Counted from the stretch's first letter, positions 22,124 through 32,154 are shown. The stretch is DNA of 64,000 nt from an uncultured Candidatus Pelagibacter sp. (GCA_905618895.1 CAJQTA010000001.1:1-64000); one strand, 5' to 3'. Made by a program: numbers and translations. Notes: generated by a model from the letters alone, not told the origin.

Positions 22124-25100
22124 CTAAAATTTATTTGAAATTTTCAAGTTTACACCATAATCAGGGATTTGACTCATCAAGCTATAGTTTGATCCTAATT
22201 TGATATCAAAACCATTTATATTTTTAGATATATTTAGTCCTGTCGTTAGTTCATCAGAGCCATCTAAACTCATAGCATACTCTGTTTCACGTTGAGAAAT
22301 ATAATGAAAGCCAAACCTTACATTGTTTGTTTGTTGACTTTCACTACCTTGAATTCTTTTTAAAATACCTGTTAATTTTAAATGATCTTGTAGTTCATAG
22401 TTAAATCCCATTTCAGCAGTTAATAAATGTGTAGAATTTATACCTGTAGTATAAGCGTAAATCGTCGAGGTATCAGATACGTAATTCATTTTTGTATCTG
22501 ATGAATTACTAAAATCTAATCCATACTGAAATGAACCAAATGGTTTTAAAGAGCTATTAGAAAATTTAACAACATCATTAATCTCTAGGCCAATTGAAGC
22601 TAAGCCACTTTCAACAGTTTGTTTACCATATGTTAGTGCATCAGTACCAGTTTCAGTGTAGCCATCTAATTCAGTGTAGCCAAGATCAACTCGAGCTATT
22701 GGAGTTAAATTAAAGTCTTCTTTATTAACAGGCTTACCAGCGTAATTAATTGAACTAAATATTTGAGTTCCATTTCGAGATCCTGTTAAAGTATTTGCTC
22801 CACTTTTTCTAACTAGCTCATTTTCAGTTAAAACAACTCCAAATAATCCTTCAATAAAATTATTAGCGTTTAATGGTCTTGTTCTATAAACTGATAAATT
22901 ATAATTGTTACTATCAATACCTGTTCCACTAGTTCCAACTTCTGTATCACTTTGGCTAAATTGCATTGCAAAACCTAATAGATCATTATTGTTTAATTTT
23001 GTGTCAAAACCTAAAGCTAAACTCTGGACATCTATGTCTTTGGATGAAGAATTTTTATTATCTCCTACCTTTGTCATACTAACAGAGCCCTCACTCCATG
23101 ATGACCAATTTTTAGGAACATAGTCTGTTAAATAAACTTTTGATGCTGGGGTAACTTTTGCAAGAGATGTTAACATTGTATTTGTTAAATAAGTTTTTGA
23201 TGTTGGACTAACTGTTGCAAGAGATGTTAATACTTCATTTGTTAAATGAATTTTTGATGCTGGAATAAATTTTGCAAGAGTTGTTAACATTGAATTTCCA
23301 AAATCTAATTTTACATTATTTTTTGTAAAATCTTTGTTAATTCTATTCTGTCTTAAATATCTTAGTCGATCATTAATCAAACTTGTAAATCCACTTAGAG
23401 TATTTTTGGCCATCATATTTTGAGCATCAATACTTCCTGTAACATTTTTATCTGTTGTAGGGTCCACCATTGCTTTAATAGTAAAACTTAAAGCAGTTGT
23501 GGAACTTATTCCAGCATACGAGCCACTGCTACTATTATCAAAAGCAGTTGCATCTATTAAAACATAATATTCAGTTAGGCTATCAAAGTTTGATGATGGA
23601 TTAATTGTTATTTGAGATGTTCCAGACCCTGTTACTTGACCACTCGTTACACCAATAGTTTCAACAAGTACATCGCCTGAGGTTTTATAAATTTCTATGT
23701 CTCCAGTTTCAGCATCAACATTTTCACTAAAATTTAAAATAATATTTGCATCTCTTTCAACATCAGTTGCATCATCAGCTGGCACTGATGAGGTTAATGT
23801 GGGTACTGCATTAGTGGTTGTAAAACTTAAAGTAGTTTTAGAAGTCGGTATTCCAGCATAAGAGCCACTATCAACATCATCAAAAGCAGTATTAGGTATT
23901 AAGACATAATATTCAGTATTATTATCAAAGTCTGTTCCTGGATTAATCGTTATTTCAGTTGATCCATCTCCTGTTACTTTGCTGCCTGTTACATCAAATG
24001 TTTCAACGGTTGAATCATCTGATGTTTTATGAATTGTTATATTTCCACTTTCAACATTAACGATTTCACTGAAAGTAAGAACAATATTTGCATCAAGTGC
24101 AACACCAGTATCATCATCTTCTGGCACTGATGAGGTTAATGTGGGTATTGTATTAGTGGTTGTAAAACTTAAAGTAGTTTTAGAAGTCGGTATTCCAGCG
24201 TACGAGTTACTATCAACATCATCAAAAGCAGTACTAGGTATTAAGACATAATACTCAGTATTATCTTCAAAGTCTGTTCCTGGATTAATCGTTATTTCAG
24301 TTGATCCATTTCCTGTTACTTTGCTGCCTGTTACATCAAATGTTTCAACGGTTGAATCATCTGATGTTTTATGAATTGTTATATTTCCACTTTCAACATT
24401 AACGATTTCACTGAAAGTAAGAACAATATTTGCATTAATTGCAACACCAGTATCATCATCTTCTGGTACTGATGAACTTAATATTGGGTCAGTAAAACCT
24501 ATATCAAATGGAGCGTCTAAATCATATGAATATACATCGGCATCACTTCTAGCTGTCACAAACATCTTGGTTCCATCATTATTAAAAGCAATACCACTAA
24601 CAGTAGTAGTTTGACTTGCAACACTAAAACCACCTACAGAGCTTGCAGATGACACATCAAATGCTGCTGATAGCGTATATTCATATACCTTATTAGTTTG
24701 ATCACCTACCACAAACATCTTGGTTCCATCATTATTAAAAGCAATACCTCTAGGAGTATTATCTTGACCACTAATATCCTCACTATCTACAAAGCTTGCA
24801 GATGACACATCAAAGCCAGTTGTTAAAGTATATTCATTTACATCATCACCAGCATTACCTACCACAAACATCTTGGTTCCATCATTATTAAAAGCAATAC
24901 CTTGAGGATCAGTGTCTTGACCACTAATATCCTCACTATCTACAAAGCTTGCCTCTGAAATATCAAAAGGGTCATTAGGCATTTCATATTCATTTACATC
25001 ATCACCATTAGCACCTACCACAAACATCTTGGTTCCATCATTATTAAAAGCAAAACCCCTAGGAGCATTTTCTTGAGTTTTAACAATTTTTCTATCCTGA

Positions 25101-25390
25101 ATACTTCCAATACCAAGTGATATATCAAAGACAGAAGAGCTTAAATCATATTCCTCTACTCTATCAAAATTTGAAGAGGCACCACCACTAGGAGTACGAT
25201 TATGTAGCACAAACATCTTGGTTCCATTACCATTAAAAGCAATAGCTTGAGGTTTAATTTCAGTACCAGTACCTCCACCAGTGCCAACGCTAGCACTAGT
25301 AGGATTTGTTGGACCAGCTTGTGCTGAGTTAACAAAAGTTAGATTAAAAATTAAGAATATTGAGAATATTTTTTTTATAAAATTAAGCAT
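22124..25390 (-). CDS. Beta-propeller + 3 tandem Ig-like (SbsA/Big_5-type) domains + autotransporter-like beta-barrel, paralog 3
   Basis: FNNDGTKMFVVGNAGDDVNEYTLTTGFDVSSASF blades; SSVPEDDDTGVALDANIVLTFSEIVNVESGNITIHKTSD repeats; SWSEGSVSMTKVGDNK; C-term NLKISNKF. Confidence 0.78.
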   Translation of the reverse strand: MLNFIKKIFSIFLIFNLTFVNSAQAGPTNPTSASVGTGGGTGTEIKPQAIAFNGNGTKMFVLHNRTPSGGASSNFDRVEEYDLSSSVFDISLGIGSIQDRKIVKTQENAPRGFAFNNDGTKMFVVGANGDDVNEYEMPNDPFDISEASFVDSEDISGQDTDPQGIAFNNDGTKMFVVGNAGDDVNEYTLTTGFDVSSASFVDSEDISGQDNTPRGIAFNNDGTKMFVVGDQTNKVYEYTLSAAFDVSSASSVGGFSVASQTTTVSGIAFNNDGTKMFVTARSDADVYSYDLDAPFDIGFTDPILSSSVPEDDDTGVAINANIVLTFSEIVNVESGNITIHKTSDDSTVETFDVTGSKVTGNGSTEITINPGTDFEDNTEYYVLIPSTAFDDVDSNSYAGIPTSKTTLSFTTTNTIPTLTSSVPEDDDTGVALDANIVLTFSEIVNVESGNITIHKTSDDSTVETFDVTGSKVTGDGSTEITINPGTDFDNNTEYYVLIPNTAFDDVDSGSYAGIPTSKTTLSFTTTNAVPTLTSSVPADDATDVERDANIILNFSENVDAETGDIEIYKTSGDVLVETIGVTSGQVTGSGTSQITINPSSNFDSLTEYYVLIDATAFDNSSSGSYAGISSTTALSFTIKAMVDPTTDKNVTGSIDAQNMMAKNTLSGFTSLINDRLRYLRQNRINKDFTKNNVKLDFGNSMLTTLAKFIPASKIHLTNEVLTSLATVSPTSKTYLTNTMLTSLAKVTPASKVYLTDYVPKNWSSWSEGSVSMTKVGDNKNSSSKDIDVQSLALGFDTKLNNNDLLGFAMQFSQSDTEVGTSGTGIDSNNYNLSVYRTRPLNANNFIEGLFGVVLTENELVRKSGANTLTGSRNGTQIFSSINYAGKPVNKEDFNLTPIARVDLGYTELDGYTETGTDALTYGKQTVESGLASIGLEINDVVKFSNSSLKPFGSFQYGLDFSNSSDTKMNYVSDTSTIYAYTTGINSTHLLTAEMGFNYELQDHLKLTGILKRIQGSESQQTNNVRFGFHYISQRETEYAMSLDGSDELTTGLNISKNINGFDIKLGSNYSLMSQIPDYGVNLKISNKF
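23117..23287 (-). repeat. Three tandem 57-bp (19-aa) repeats in paralog 3 linker
   Basis: LTTLAKFIPASKIHLTNEV / LTSLATVSPTSKTYLTNTM / LTSLAKVTPASKVYLTDYV; boundaries approximate. Confidence 0.75.
23814..24497 (-). repeat. Two near-identical 342-bp tandem repeats encoding Ig-like domains
   Basis: GTGGTTGTAAAACTTAAAGTAGTTTTAGAAGTCGGTATTCCAGC starts at 23814 and 24156 (342 bp apart). Confidence 0.85.
24557..25246 (-). repeat. Propeller-blade repeats, paralog 3 (5 copies)
   Basis: CACAAACATCTTGGTTCCATCATTATTAAAAGC starts at 24557, 24710, 24863, 25019; variant at 25208. Confidence 0.9.
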
Positions 25391-25395
25391 ATTAA

Positions 25396-25623
25396 TTAAA
25401 ATTTATTTAATAGAGACAAGTTAGTATTATGCTGGCCACCACCTATTCCAGTTATAAATAATTTGGATCTATCATTGTTCCATGCAATACCTGTAGGGAA
25501 TGCATTTCTTGGTGATAGATCTAGCCTCTCACCATCACCGGCGTAAGTAACTCCAGCAAATGATTTAAAGCTAAATAAACAAATAAAAAATACTAAAAAA
25601 AATGCTTTTATAAAAAATTTCAC
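25396..25623 (-). pseudogene. Collapsed propeller/autotransporter remnant (signal peptide + one blade + final beta strand)
   Basis: MKFFIKAFFLVFFICLFSFKSFAGVTYAGDGERLDL..GIAWNNDRSKLFITGIGGGQHNTNLSLLNKF; last 11 aa parallel HNANLSLSSKF of 49306-51423. Confidence 0.7.
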
Positions 25624-25783
25624 TAGCTTAAATTAATGAATAAGAGATAAATACAACCATGTTAGTGCTCGAATTGTACTAAATTTATTAGGTATAGCTT
25701 ATCTTTTTAAGCTTACTCCCTTGTCTCATTGACAACTGTCCATAATGGGTTCAAATATCTTGGTTTGTAATAAATTTTAAACT

Positions 25784-26773
25784 ATGAAAAATATCCCAAG
25801 TGTTTCCAATCAATTAGATAAAGAAAAACTTTTTGAAATTATTAATAAAAACTTTAGTAAATTAGCACCAGCATATTATACACTAATTACTACTTGGCTT
25901 GTTGATGCTTACAAAGTTTATAAGGGTATCGATAAGTTTATAATTTTAATTTATCTGATTAATAAAGACTTTATTTTCTATAGAAAAAATGGACTAATGG
26001 TTGATTATGATACATTTTATAAAGATAAATCATTAGAAATTCCAAATATTAACATCATTGATATTTCAAAAGATCTTCGAATTCCTAGAGAAAGTGTAAG
26101 AAGAAAGATAGAAATATTAAAAAAACAGGGTGTAATCAAAAAAAAGTGGAAAAAAAAAATCTTTGTAGATAGATCGGCATTTATAACAGCTAAAGCTGAT
26201 AAAACTCTAAAAAATCTTAGTATTTTAATTTTTAATTTTAGTGAAATATTAAACGATAAAGATAAAACTGATGAACCTTTTGGTGTAGATGAAATTTCAA
26301 AATCAATTAAAGAAAGCTTTTCTTTTTGTTGGTATCATTTTTATAAGTTTTTATTCACTTTTACTAATAATTGGAAAACATATACCAAAACTAAAGATTT
26401 AGAAACAGTATGTGTAGCATTCATTGTGCTAATTAATACTGTTCAAAATAAAATTTTTAAAAATAAAAATTTAAATAGAGAAAAATATCTTAAAGAATTA
26501 AAAAAATCTAATCATATTGGTATTAATGCATTTTCTATTGCTGATATATCAGGAATTCCGAGAGCAACGGTTGTTAGAAAATTAAAATTTTTAGTTAACA
26601 ATAATTTTTTGATAATTAATGAAAAAAAACTTTATACTTTTGGTTTAAGCACACAAAGTAAACAATACAAAGTGGTTTCTAAGTTACAGGATAAAAATAT
26701 GGTTTCTTTAAGTAATTTATTATACAGAATCTCTAATCAAATTAAAGCTAATCCAAAAAATAAATTAATATAG
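25784..26773 (+). CDS. Putative regulator with two winged-HTH domains
   Basis: LRIPRESVRRKIEILKKQGVIKKKW and SGIPRATVVRKLKFLVNNNFLI. Confidence 0.65.
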   Translation: MKNIPSVSNQLDKEKLFEIINKNFSKLAPAYYTLITTWLVDAYKVYKGIDKFIILIYLINKDFIFYRKNGLMVDYDTFYKDKSLEIPNINIIDISKDLRIPRESVRRKIEILKKQGVIKKKWKKKIFVDRSAFITAKADKTLKNLSILIFNFSEILNDKDKTDEPFGVDEISKSIKESFSFCWYHFYKFLFTFTNNWKTYTKTKDLETVCVAFIVLINTVQNKIFKNKNLNREKYLKELKKSNHIGINAFSIADISGIPRATVVRKLKFLVNNNFLIINEKKLYTFGLSTQSKQYKVVSKLQDKNMVSLSNLLYRISNQIKANPKNKLI

Positions 26774-26775
26774 GA

Positions 26776-27044
26776 ATTGTAACATCAATAGCTCCAATTG
26801 CTTTAGCCATTATTATGCTATGCTTAGGGGCCTCATTAACGGTAAGTGATTTTTCAAGAGTAATCAAAAATCCAAAAGGATTTTTTTATTGGTTTTATTT
26901 GTCAATTATTTATTTTACCTTTAGTTGCTTATCTACTTATTAGTATTTTAAAAGTTCCAACTGCAGCTTATGCTTTAATTATGATGATAACTTCTTTAAT
27001 TTTTGTTTTTATTTTAAGAAAGACTAATTTTAGTCAAAACTAAT
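26776..27044 (+). pseudogene. Bile acid:sodium symporter (SBF/BASS)-like transporter remnant
   Basis: IAPIALAIIMLCLGASLTVSDFSRVIKNPKG then, after a 1-nt shift at T7, FFIGFICQLFILPLVAYLL..; too short for an intact transporter. Confidence 0.55.
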
Positions 27045-27129
27045 ATTTTTTTAATGTCACTAGATGAACTTCAAACAAGTCAAAATATAAACAGAATCAA
27101 GAAAATTTAAATTATTTTATAGTCGATAA

Positions 27130-27568
27130 CTAGCAACTACTACTGGAAACTGGTTTTTTTTTTGTTTGAGTTATTTTTATTGTACAGCTTGCGTCACTAA
27201 TTTTAGTTGCAATAATAGTAAGAGTGTCGGCGACTGTTGTTTTAAAAGTGTATGCTTGTCCATCTAAATCATCTACACTATCAAATAAATTAGTAACTAT
27301 ATTTAATTGAGATGTGCTAATATAATATTCTCCATTATTAGATTTATATTCTTGCTCAGCTAAATAAATAGAGTTTAGTGTAATTTCAGCTTGTTTTTTT
27401 TTCTGCTGAAGTTTTGTATCCACTATAGGATACAACTCCTACTGCTGAAAGAATGCCGATAATGGCCACAACTACTAATAGTTCAATTAATGTAAAACCT
27501 TTTGAATTTTTTTTGTTATTAAAAAGTATTTGAGTTTTGATTAATTTAATGCACATTGCTGCTGACAC
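27130..27568 (-). pseudogene. Type IV pilin split by a 1-nt shift at an A9 run
   Basis: [66 protein letters not shown]...; frames join at GCAGAAAAAAAAACAAGC. Confidence 0.75.
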
Positions 27569-28518
27569 ATACCATCTGGGTTTCGTTCTTTACATTTATT
27601 ATAACACATAAAGTCAAATGCTAAACGTGGTTGACCAAAAACAGTTTTAACTGTTTTCATGGCTGCTATTTTTGTTTCAGCTGTCCAGCAACCCACATAA
27701 GCAGTTGCATTTTGTATTTTTTCTCCAAGTACTTCTGTCGAAACTTTCTTTGGCTCTTCTTCAGAATTTTTTATACTATTTGCTGAAGTAAAATTTTTAA
27801 GAATAGATGATTTAATCCCAAAATTTGTATTTTCTGGAATAACTCCATAAGACTCCATTGCATCTTTAAAATCTAGTTTGGCTACCGCAACTCCAACTAC
27901 ATCACCACTAGTATTAACAATCGGACCCCCACTATTACCTGGCTGAATTGCTGCATCAATTTGAACTAATGCATAATTATCTTGTGAACCAGCAAGTGCA
28001 CTAACAACTCCTTTTGTAACCTTTACAGAAGAGCTTACTGCTTTGCCAAAAGGATAACCTGCAACGTAAATATCATCTAATAATTTTGGATCTCTATTTG
28101 AAATATCAAATTTGTCTTTTGGTATTATATCTGTTTCAAGAAGTGCAAGATCATTTACTCTATCGTAAGCTAATATTTTAGCAGTTACTGTCTTACCAAA
28201 ATATTTGACTTTGGTAATATTACAATAATTAACTACATGATGGTTAGTAATCATATGACCTTCATCAGATATAAAGAAAGCTGTACCTGATCCAGTAAAA
28301 ATTTTATCGTCTAAAACTTTAACAATTTTTTTCGTATTAGTTCCTTCATCAATAGTCACTTTTGCTTTAACTTTTTTACATACAAAAACAACACTGTTAG
28401 AGTTAACTACACTTTCTGCTATTTTTTTTGATTTATTACACGATTTTAGATCAGCCTTGTAAACATGCTCGATCATACTTCCGTTTAAAAATAATAGTAA
28501 AGCTGTAACGATTTCCAT
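27541..28518 (-). CDS. Trypsin-like serine protease (S1C/HtrA-type, no PDZ seen) with Cys-rich C-terminus
   Basis: [28 protein letters not shown]. Confidence 0.85.
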   Translation of the reverse strand: MEIVTALLLFLNGSMIEHVYKADLKSCNKSKKIAESVVNSNSVVFVCKKVKAKVTIDEGTNTKKIVKVLDDKIFTGSGTAFFISDEGHMITNHHVVNYCNITKVKYFGKTVTAKILAYDRVNDLALLETDIIPKDKFDISNRDPKLLDDIYVAGYPFGKAVSSSVKVTKGVVSALAGSQDNYALVQIDAAIQPGNSGGPIVNTSGDVVGVAVAKLDFKDAMESYGVIPENTNFGIKSSILKNFTSANSIKNSEEEPKKVSTEVLGEKIQNATAYVGCWTAETKIAAMKTVKTVFGQPRLAFDFMCYNKCKERNPDGMCQQQCALN

Positions 28519-28567
28519 AATTGATTTACTGTACTACAAGCTATTACTAATTATTACTAAAATACGC

Positions 28568-28637
28568 TCATACTGGGCAATAATTAGAAACCACACCCAA
28601 GAGTTCTATTAAAGTAAACCCTTGGCTGTAGTACCTA
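28568..28637 (-). pseudogene. Degenerate pilin N-terminal fragment ([15 protein letters not shown]..)
   Basis: GFTLIELL motif without body. Confidence 0.6.
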
Positions 28638-28655
28638 ATTTTAAAATATTATTTA

Positions 28656-29123
28656 TTATTCAATTGTAACAGTACCTTGTAGTTGATTAGCAGCAGTAGC
28701 ACATGCGGTAACCATACATGATTTAACCGTTATAACTTTGCCTGAACCATTGATACTTATTTGTCCTTCAACAAATGTTGTGCCTGATACTAACGCAGCA
28801 CCTTGAGTGTAAGGATTTTTATCTGTTGCATTAGCTATTAAGGCAGCTGCAGCAGTTACACCACCAGTAGCACTACTAATAGCAGCACAGTTTGCTGTTG
28901 CCGACCCAAATGCTTTACCTGTAGTGCCTTCTAAAGTACATTTTTGAGCTTCTGCAGCAGCATATTTTAATGTTTGGGCATGCATTTGTTTAATTACATT
29001 TTTCTTAGCAGATGCCGTGTATCCATTATAAGCAACAACACCTACTGCTGCTAAAATTCCTATAATTGCTACAACAACTAGCAATTCAATAAGTGTAAAA
29101 CCTTTATTTTTAATTTTTTTCAT
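28656..29123 (-). CDS. Type IV pilin (likely major, PilA/MshA-like)
   Basis: [42 protein letters not shown]; adjacent to pilC. Confidence 0.92.
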   Translation of the reverse strand: MKKIKNKGFTLIELLVVVAIIGILAAVGVVAYNGYTASAKKNVIKQMHAQTLKYAAAEAQKCTLEGTTGKAFGSATANCAAISSATGGVTAAAALIANATDKNPYTQGAALVSGTTFVEGQISINGSGKVITVKSCMVTACATAANQLQGTVTIE

Positions 29124-29212
29124 TAAATCCTTTTTAGTGTTTTATATTAATAATATTATGGAGATTATACTCAAAAAGGTCAATAAATTTTATCAAGCCT
29201 AATGACTAATAA

Positions 29213-30445
29213 TCACCCAATTATCGCACCAACGTTAAATATAGGCGCATACATAGCTAACATTAGACCACCAATAGTGATCCCCATAAATACGATCATT
29301 ATGGGCTCAATTAAGCTTGCAAGGTTGGCAACAGCCACATCAAATTCTTCTTCGTAGTATATGGCAATAGAGCCAAACATTTCATCCAAGCTTCCTGTTT
29401 GTTCACCCACTGCTATTAATTGACTAAAGGTTGTTGGGAATATTTTTTCTTTATTAAACAAATCCGTTAAACTTTCTCCTGAAAAAACTCCCTTCTTAAT
29501 TCTTTCTAATGCCTCAACAACAATTACATTGTCAGTTACTGATTTTGCAATATCTATACTCTCAATTAAATCAACCCCTGCTTGGTTAAGGTTTCCTAAA
29601 ACTAAGGATACTTTTGCTAAAATTGATTTTTGAATTAAATTTCCAAAAATAGGAAGCTTCATCATAATACGATGCCAATTTTTTCTCACTTCATAATTTT
29701 TTTTAATTAAAAATTTAAAACCAAATACAAAAGATATAATAAACATAAGTAAAAAAATTCCACCAGAAGAACGAACAAATTCACTCATAGACATAATAAC
29801 AGCTGTTGGTGTTGGTAGATCATCTGCCATACCCATGCCTTCATACATATCTACAAAAGTTGGTACAACATTCATTAACATAAAAACAGTTACTAAAATT
29901 GCAACTGAAAATAAAACACCTGGATAAAATAAAGCACTTTTAATTTGTGATTTAATTTTTTCTCTTTTCTCTAAATTGATTACTATTTTTTGTAAAAAAG
30001 TATCAAGTTTACCACTAGCCTCCCCTGCTTTGATTAAATTAACAACAACTGTATCAAAAATTTTCGAGTGTTTTTCAAAACATTTTGACAATGCATTTCC
30101 GGATTCTAAATCTTTTTTTATAGTTGAAATAACTTTTTTCATGGGAGGTCTTGATGTTTGACCTTCTAACATATCAAGAGTATTTAGAACAGGCAGTCCA
30201 GCTCTAAGCATAGTAGCAAACTGTTTACAAAAAATTAAAATTTCTTGTGGCTTTATTCCAGTGCCAAAACTAAAAGAAGTTTTTTCTTTTTTAATAACAA
30301 CTTTCTTTTTTTTAGCTTCCTTTAATTTTGTGATAATAACTTTTTTGTCTTTAAGTTTATGAGCAGCCTCTGCATTATTTAGGGCTTCAATTTCTCCCTC
30401 AACATATTTACCAAGAGCTATTCCTTTATATTCAAAATTTAACAT
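29213..30445 (-). CDS. pilC: Type IV pilus inner-membrane platform protein PilC/MshG
   Basis: T2SSF domains; IFCKQFATMLRAGLPVLNTLDMLE, KAGEASGKLDTFLQKI. Confidence 0.93.
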   Translation of the reverse strand: MLNFEYKGIALGKYVEGEIEALNNAEAAHKLKDKKVIITKLKEAKKKKVVIKKEKTSFSFGTGIKPQEILIFCKQFATMLRAGLPVLNTLDMLEGQTSRPPMKKVISTIKKDLESGNALSKCFEKHSKIFDTVVVNLIKAGEASGKLDTFLQKIVINLEKREKIKSQIKSALFYPGVLFSVAILVTVFMLMNVVPTFVDMYEGMGMADDLPTPTAVIMSMSEFVRSSGGIFLLMFIISFVFGFKFLIKKNYEVRKNWHRIMMKLPIFGNLIQKSILAKVSLVLGNLNQAGVDLIESIDIAKSVTDNVIVVEALERIKKGVFSGESLTDLFNKEKIFPTTFSQLIAVGEQTGSLDEMFGSIAIYYEEEFDVAVANLASLIEPIMIVFMGITIGGLMLAMYAPIFNVGAIIG

Positions 30446-32154
30446 TAGCTAGATTGTAAAACTCTTTCATATTCTGCAAATGAAAGATCACCACTTAACA
30501 ACATTTCTTGCCCCATATCCTGCATGGTCCTAAAACCATTTTTTTTAGCTATCGCATTTAATTCATTTTGTTGAAGGTTTGATAAAATCCCTGCTTTTAA
30601 TTCACTTTCAATTTCAAGAATTTCATAAATTCCCATTCTACCCTTGTAGCCAGAACCACCACATTCATCACAACCACCACCCTTATAAATTTTAGCTCTT
30701 GCTGATTGTTCTGGTAAAAATCCAATAGAATTTAGGAGTTTAGGAGTAATATTTTCATCAATTATACGGCATTCTAAGCATGTTTTTCGAGCTAAACGTT
30801 GTGCCATAATCAATGTTAAAGCTGCAGATATTAAATAGTTTGGGGTTCCCATATTTAATAAACGAGTAATAGAGCTTGGAGCATCATTAGTGTGAAGCGT
30901 ACTAAATACTAAGTGACCAGTTAAAGCAGCTTTCAAAGCGATATCTACTGTTGCCTTATCCCTGATCTCTCCAACCAAGATCACCTCCGGATCTTGACGC
31001 AAGAAAGATCTTAGTGCCTCCTCAAAAGTGTAACCAATTGCCTCTTTAATTTGTACCTGGCCAATTCCTTCCATTTCATATTCAACAGGATCCTCTGCTG
31101 TTAAAATGTTCATACCTGGCTTATTAATATGTTTTAAAACACTATAAAGAGTTGTTGTTTTACCACTCCCTGTTGGACCAGTAACAAGCACCATCCCTTG
31201 AGGTGATGAAATAGCTTTAGTTAATTTTTCTAAATCTTTAGCTTCAAAGCCAAGGTCAGCTAAAGCTTTGTCTCCTGCATCTTTATTTAATATACGCATT
31301 ACAACACGTTCTTTATTTTTTGTTGGTAAAACCGAAACCCTTAAATCAATTTCTTTTGTATCAGATTTAAATGTTGAAGCACCATCTTGAGGAACTCTTC
31401 GTTCTGCTATATCTAATTTGCTAATTATCTTAACTCTTGCAATAACCGCATCATAGTTTTCATGTAAAAACTTTGAATATTTATCTATCACTTTTAAAAT
31501 GCCATCTACTCTAAATCGTGTTTGTGCACTATTTCTAAAAGATTCTATATGAATATCACTTGCTCCCATATTGATAGCTTCAGTAATTAGTTTATTTCCA
31601 AAAACAATTACTTCTGAACCAACCTCAACTAACTCATCATTAGTTTTTTCAAGCTTTTCAACTTTTACATTTGCATCAGATATTTTTTTTGTTTCATTTT
31701 TTGTAAATCTTTCAATAAAAGAATTTATATTGCTTATGGATGCAGCATATAATTCTGGCTCCATCTTTGTCATTGTTTTTAAGTTTTTCATCAAACTTAA
31801 TTTTGATGCATCTGCTATTGCAATTTTTAAAACTCCACTGCCCATTTCAAATGGAACAAGTGAATTATCTTGAATATATCTGATATCAATAATTTTTTTA
31901 ATCTTTGGATCTATTACAGTTTTTTTTAAATCTATAATATCCATAGAATAGTTTGTTGATAAAATTTTTACTATCTTATCTTCATCAGTAAAATTTAATT
32001 CAAAAGCAGTTTCTAATTTTGATTTTCCTATTTCAGCGCTTGTATTATTAATCTTAGTCATTTGCTCAGTTGAAATGGATGAGCTCTCCATTAGCATATT
32101 TAAAATATTTTGTTCACTAGTGGCATCTAATTTAGTTTTGCTCATCTTATTCAA
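30445..32154 (-). CDS. pilB: Pilus extension ATPase PilB/MshE
   Basis: VTGPTGSGKTTTLYSVL, LRQDPEVILVGEIRD, CLECR..CDECGGSGYKGRMGIYE. Confidence 0.95.
   Translation of the reverse strand: MNKMSKTKLDATSEQNILNMLMESSSISTEQMTKINNTSAEIGKSKLETAFELNFTDEDKIVKILSTNYSMDIIDLKKTVIDPKIKKIIDIRYIQDNSLVPFEMGSGVLKIAIADASKLSLMKNLKTMTKMEPELYAASISNINSFIERFTKNETKKISDANVKVEKLEKTNDELVEVGSEVIVFGNKLITEAINMGASDIHIESFRNSAQTRFRVDGILKVIDKYSKFLHENYDAVIARVKIISKLDIAERRVPQDGASTFKSDTKEIDLRVSVLPTKNKERVVMRILNKDAGDKALADLGFEAKDLEKLTKAISSPQGMVLVTGPTGSGKTTTLYSVLKHINKPGMNILTAEDPVEYEMEGIGQVQIKEAIGYTFEEALRSFLRQDPEVILVGEIRDKATVDIALKAALTGHLVFSTLHTNDAPSSITRLLNMGTPNYLISAALTLIMAQRLARKTCLECRIIDENITPKLLNSIGFLPEQSARAKIYKGGGCDECGGSGYKGRMGIYEILEIESELKAGILSNLQQNELNAIAKKNGFRTMQDMGQEMLLSGDLSFAEYERVLQSS

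Noticed and set aside
24557-25246. Regularly spaced identical ~33-mers suggesting a CRISPR array
   Set aside because: Period 153 bp, inside one long ORF, with homologous spacers coding the rest of each blade; not CRISPR.
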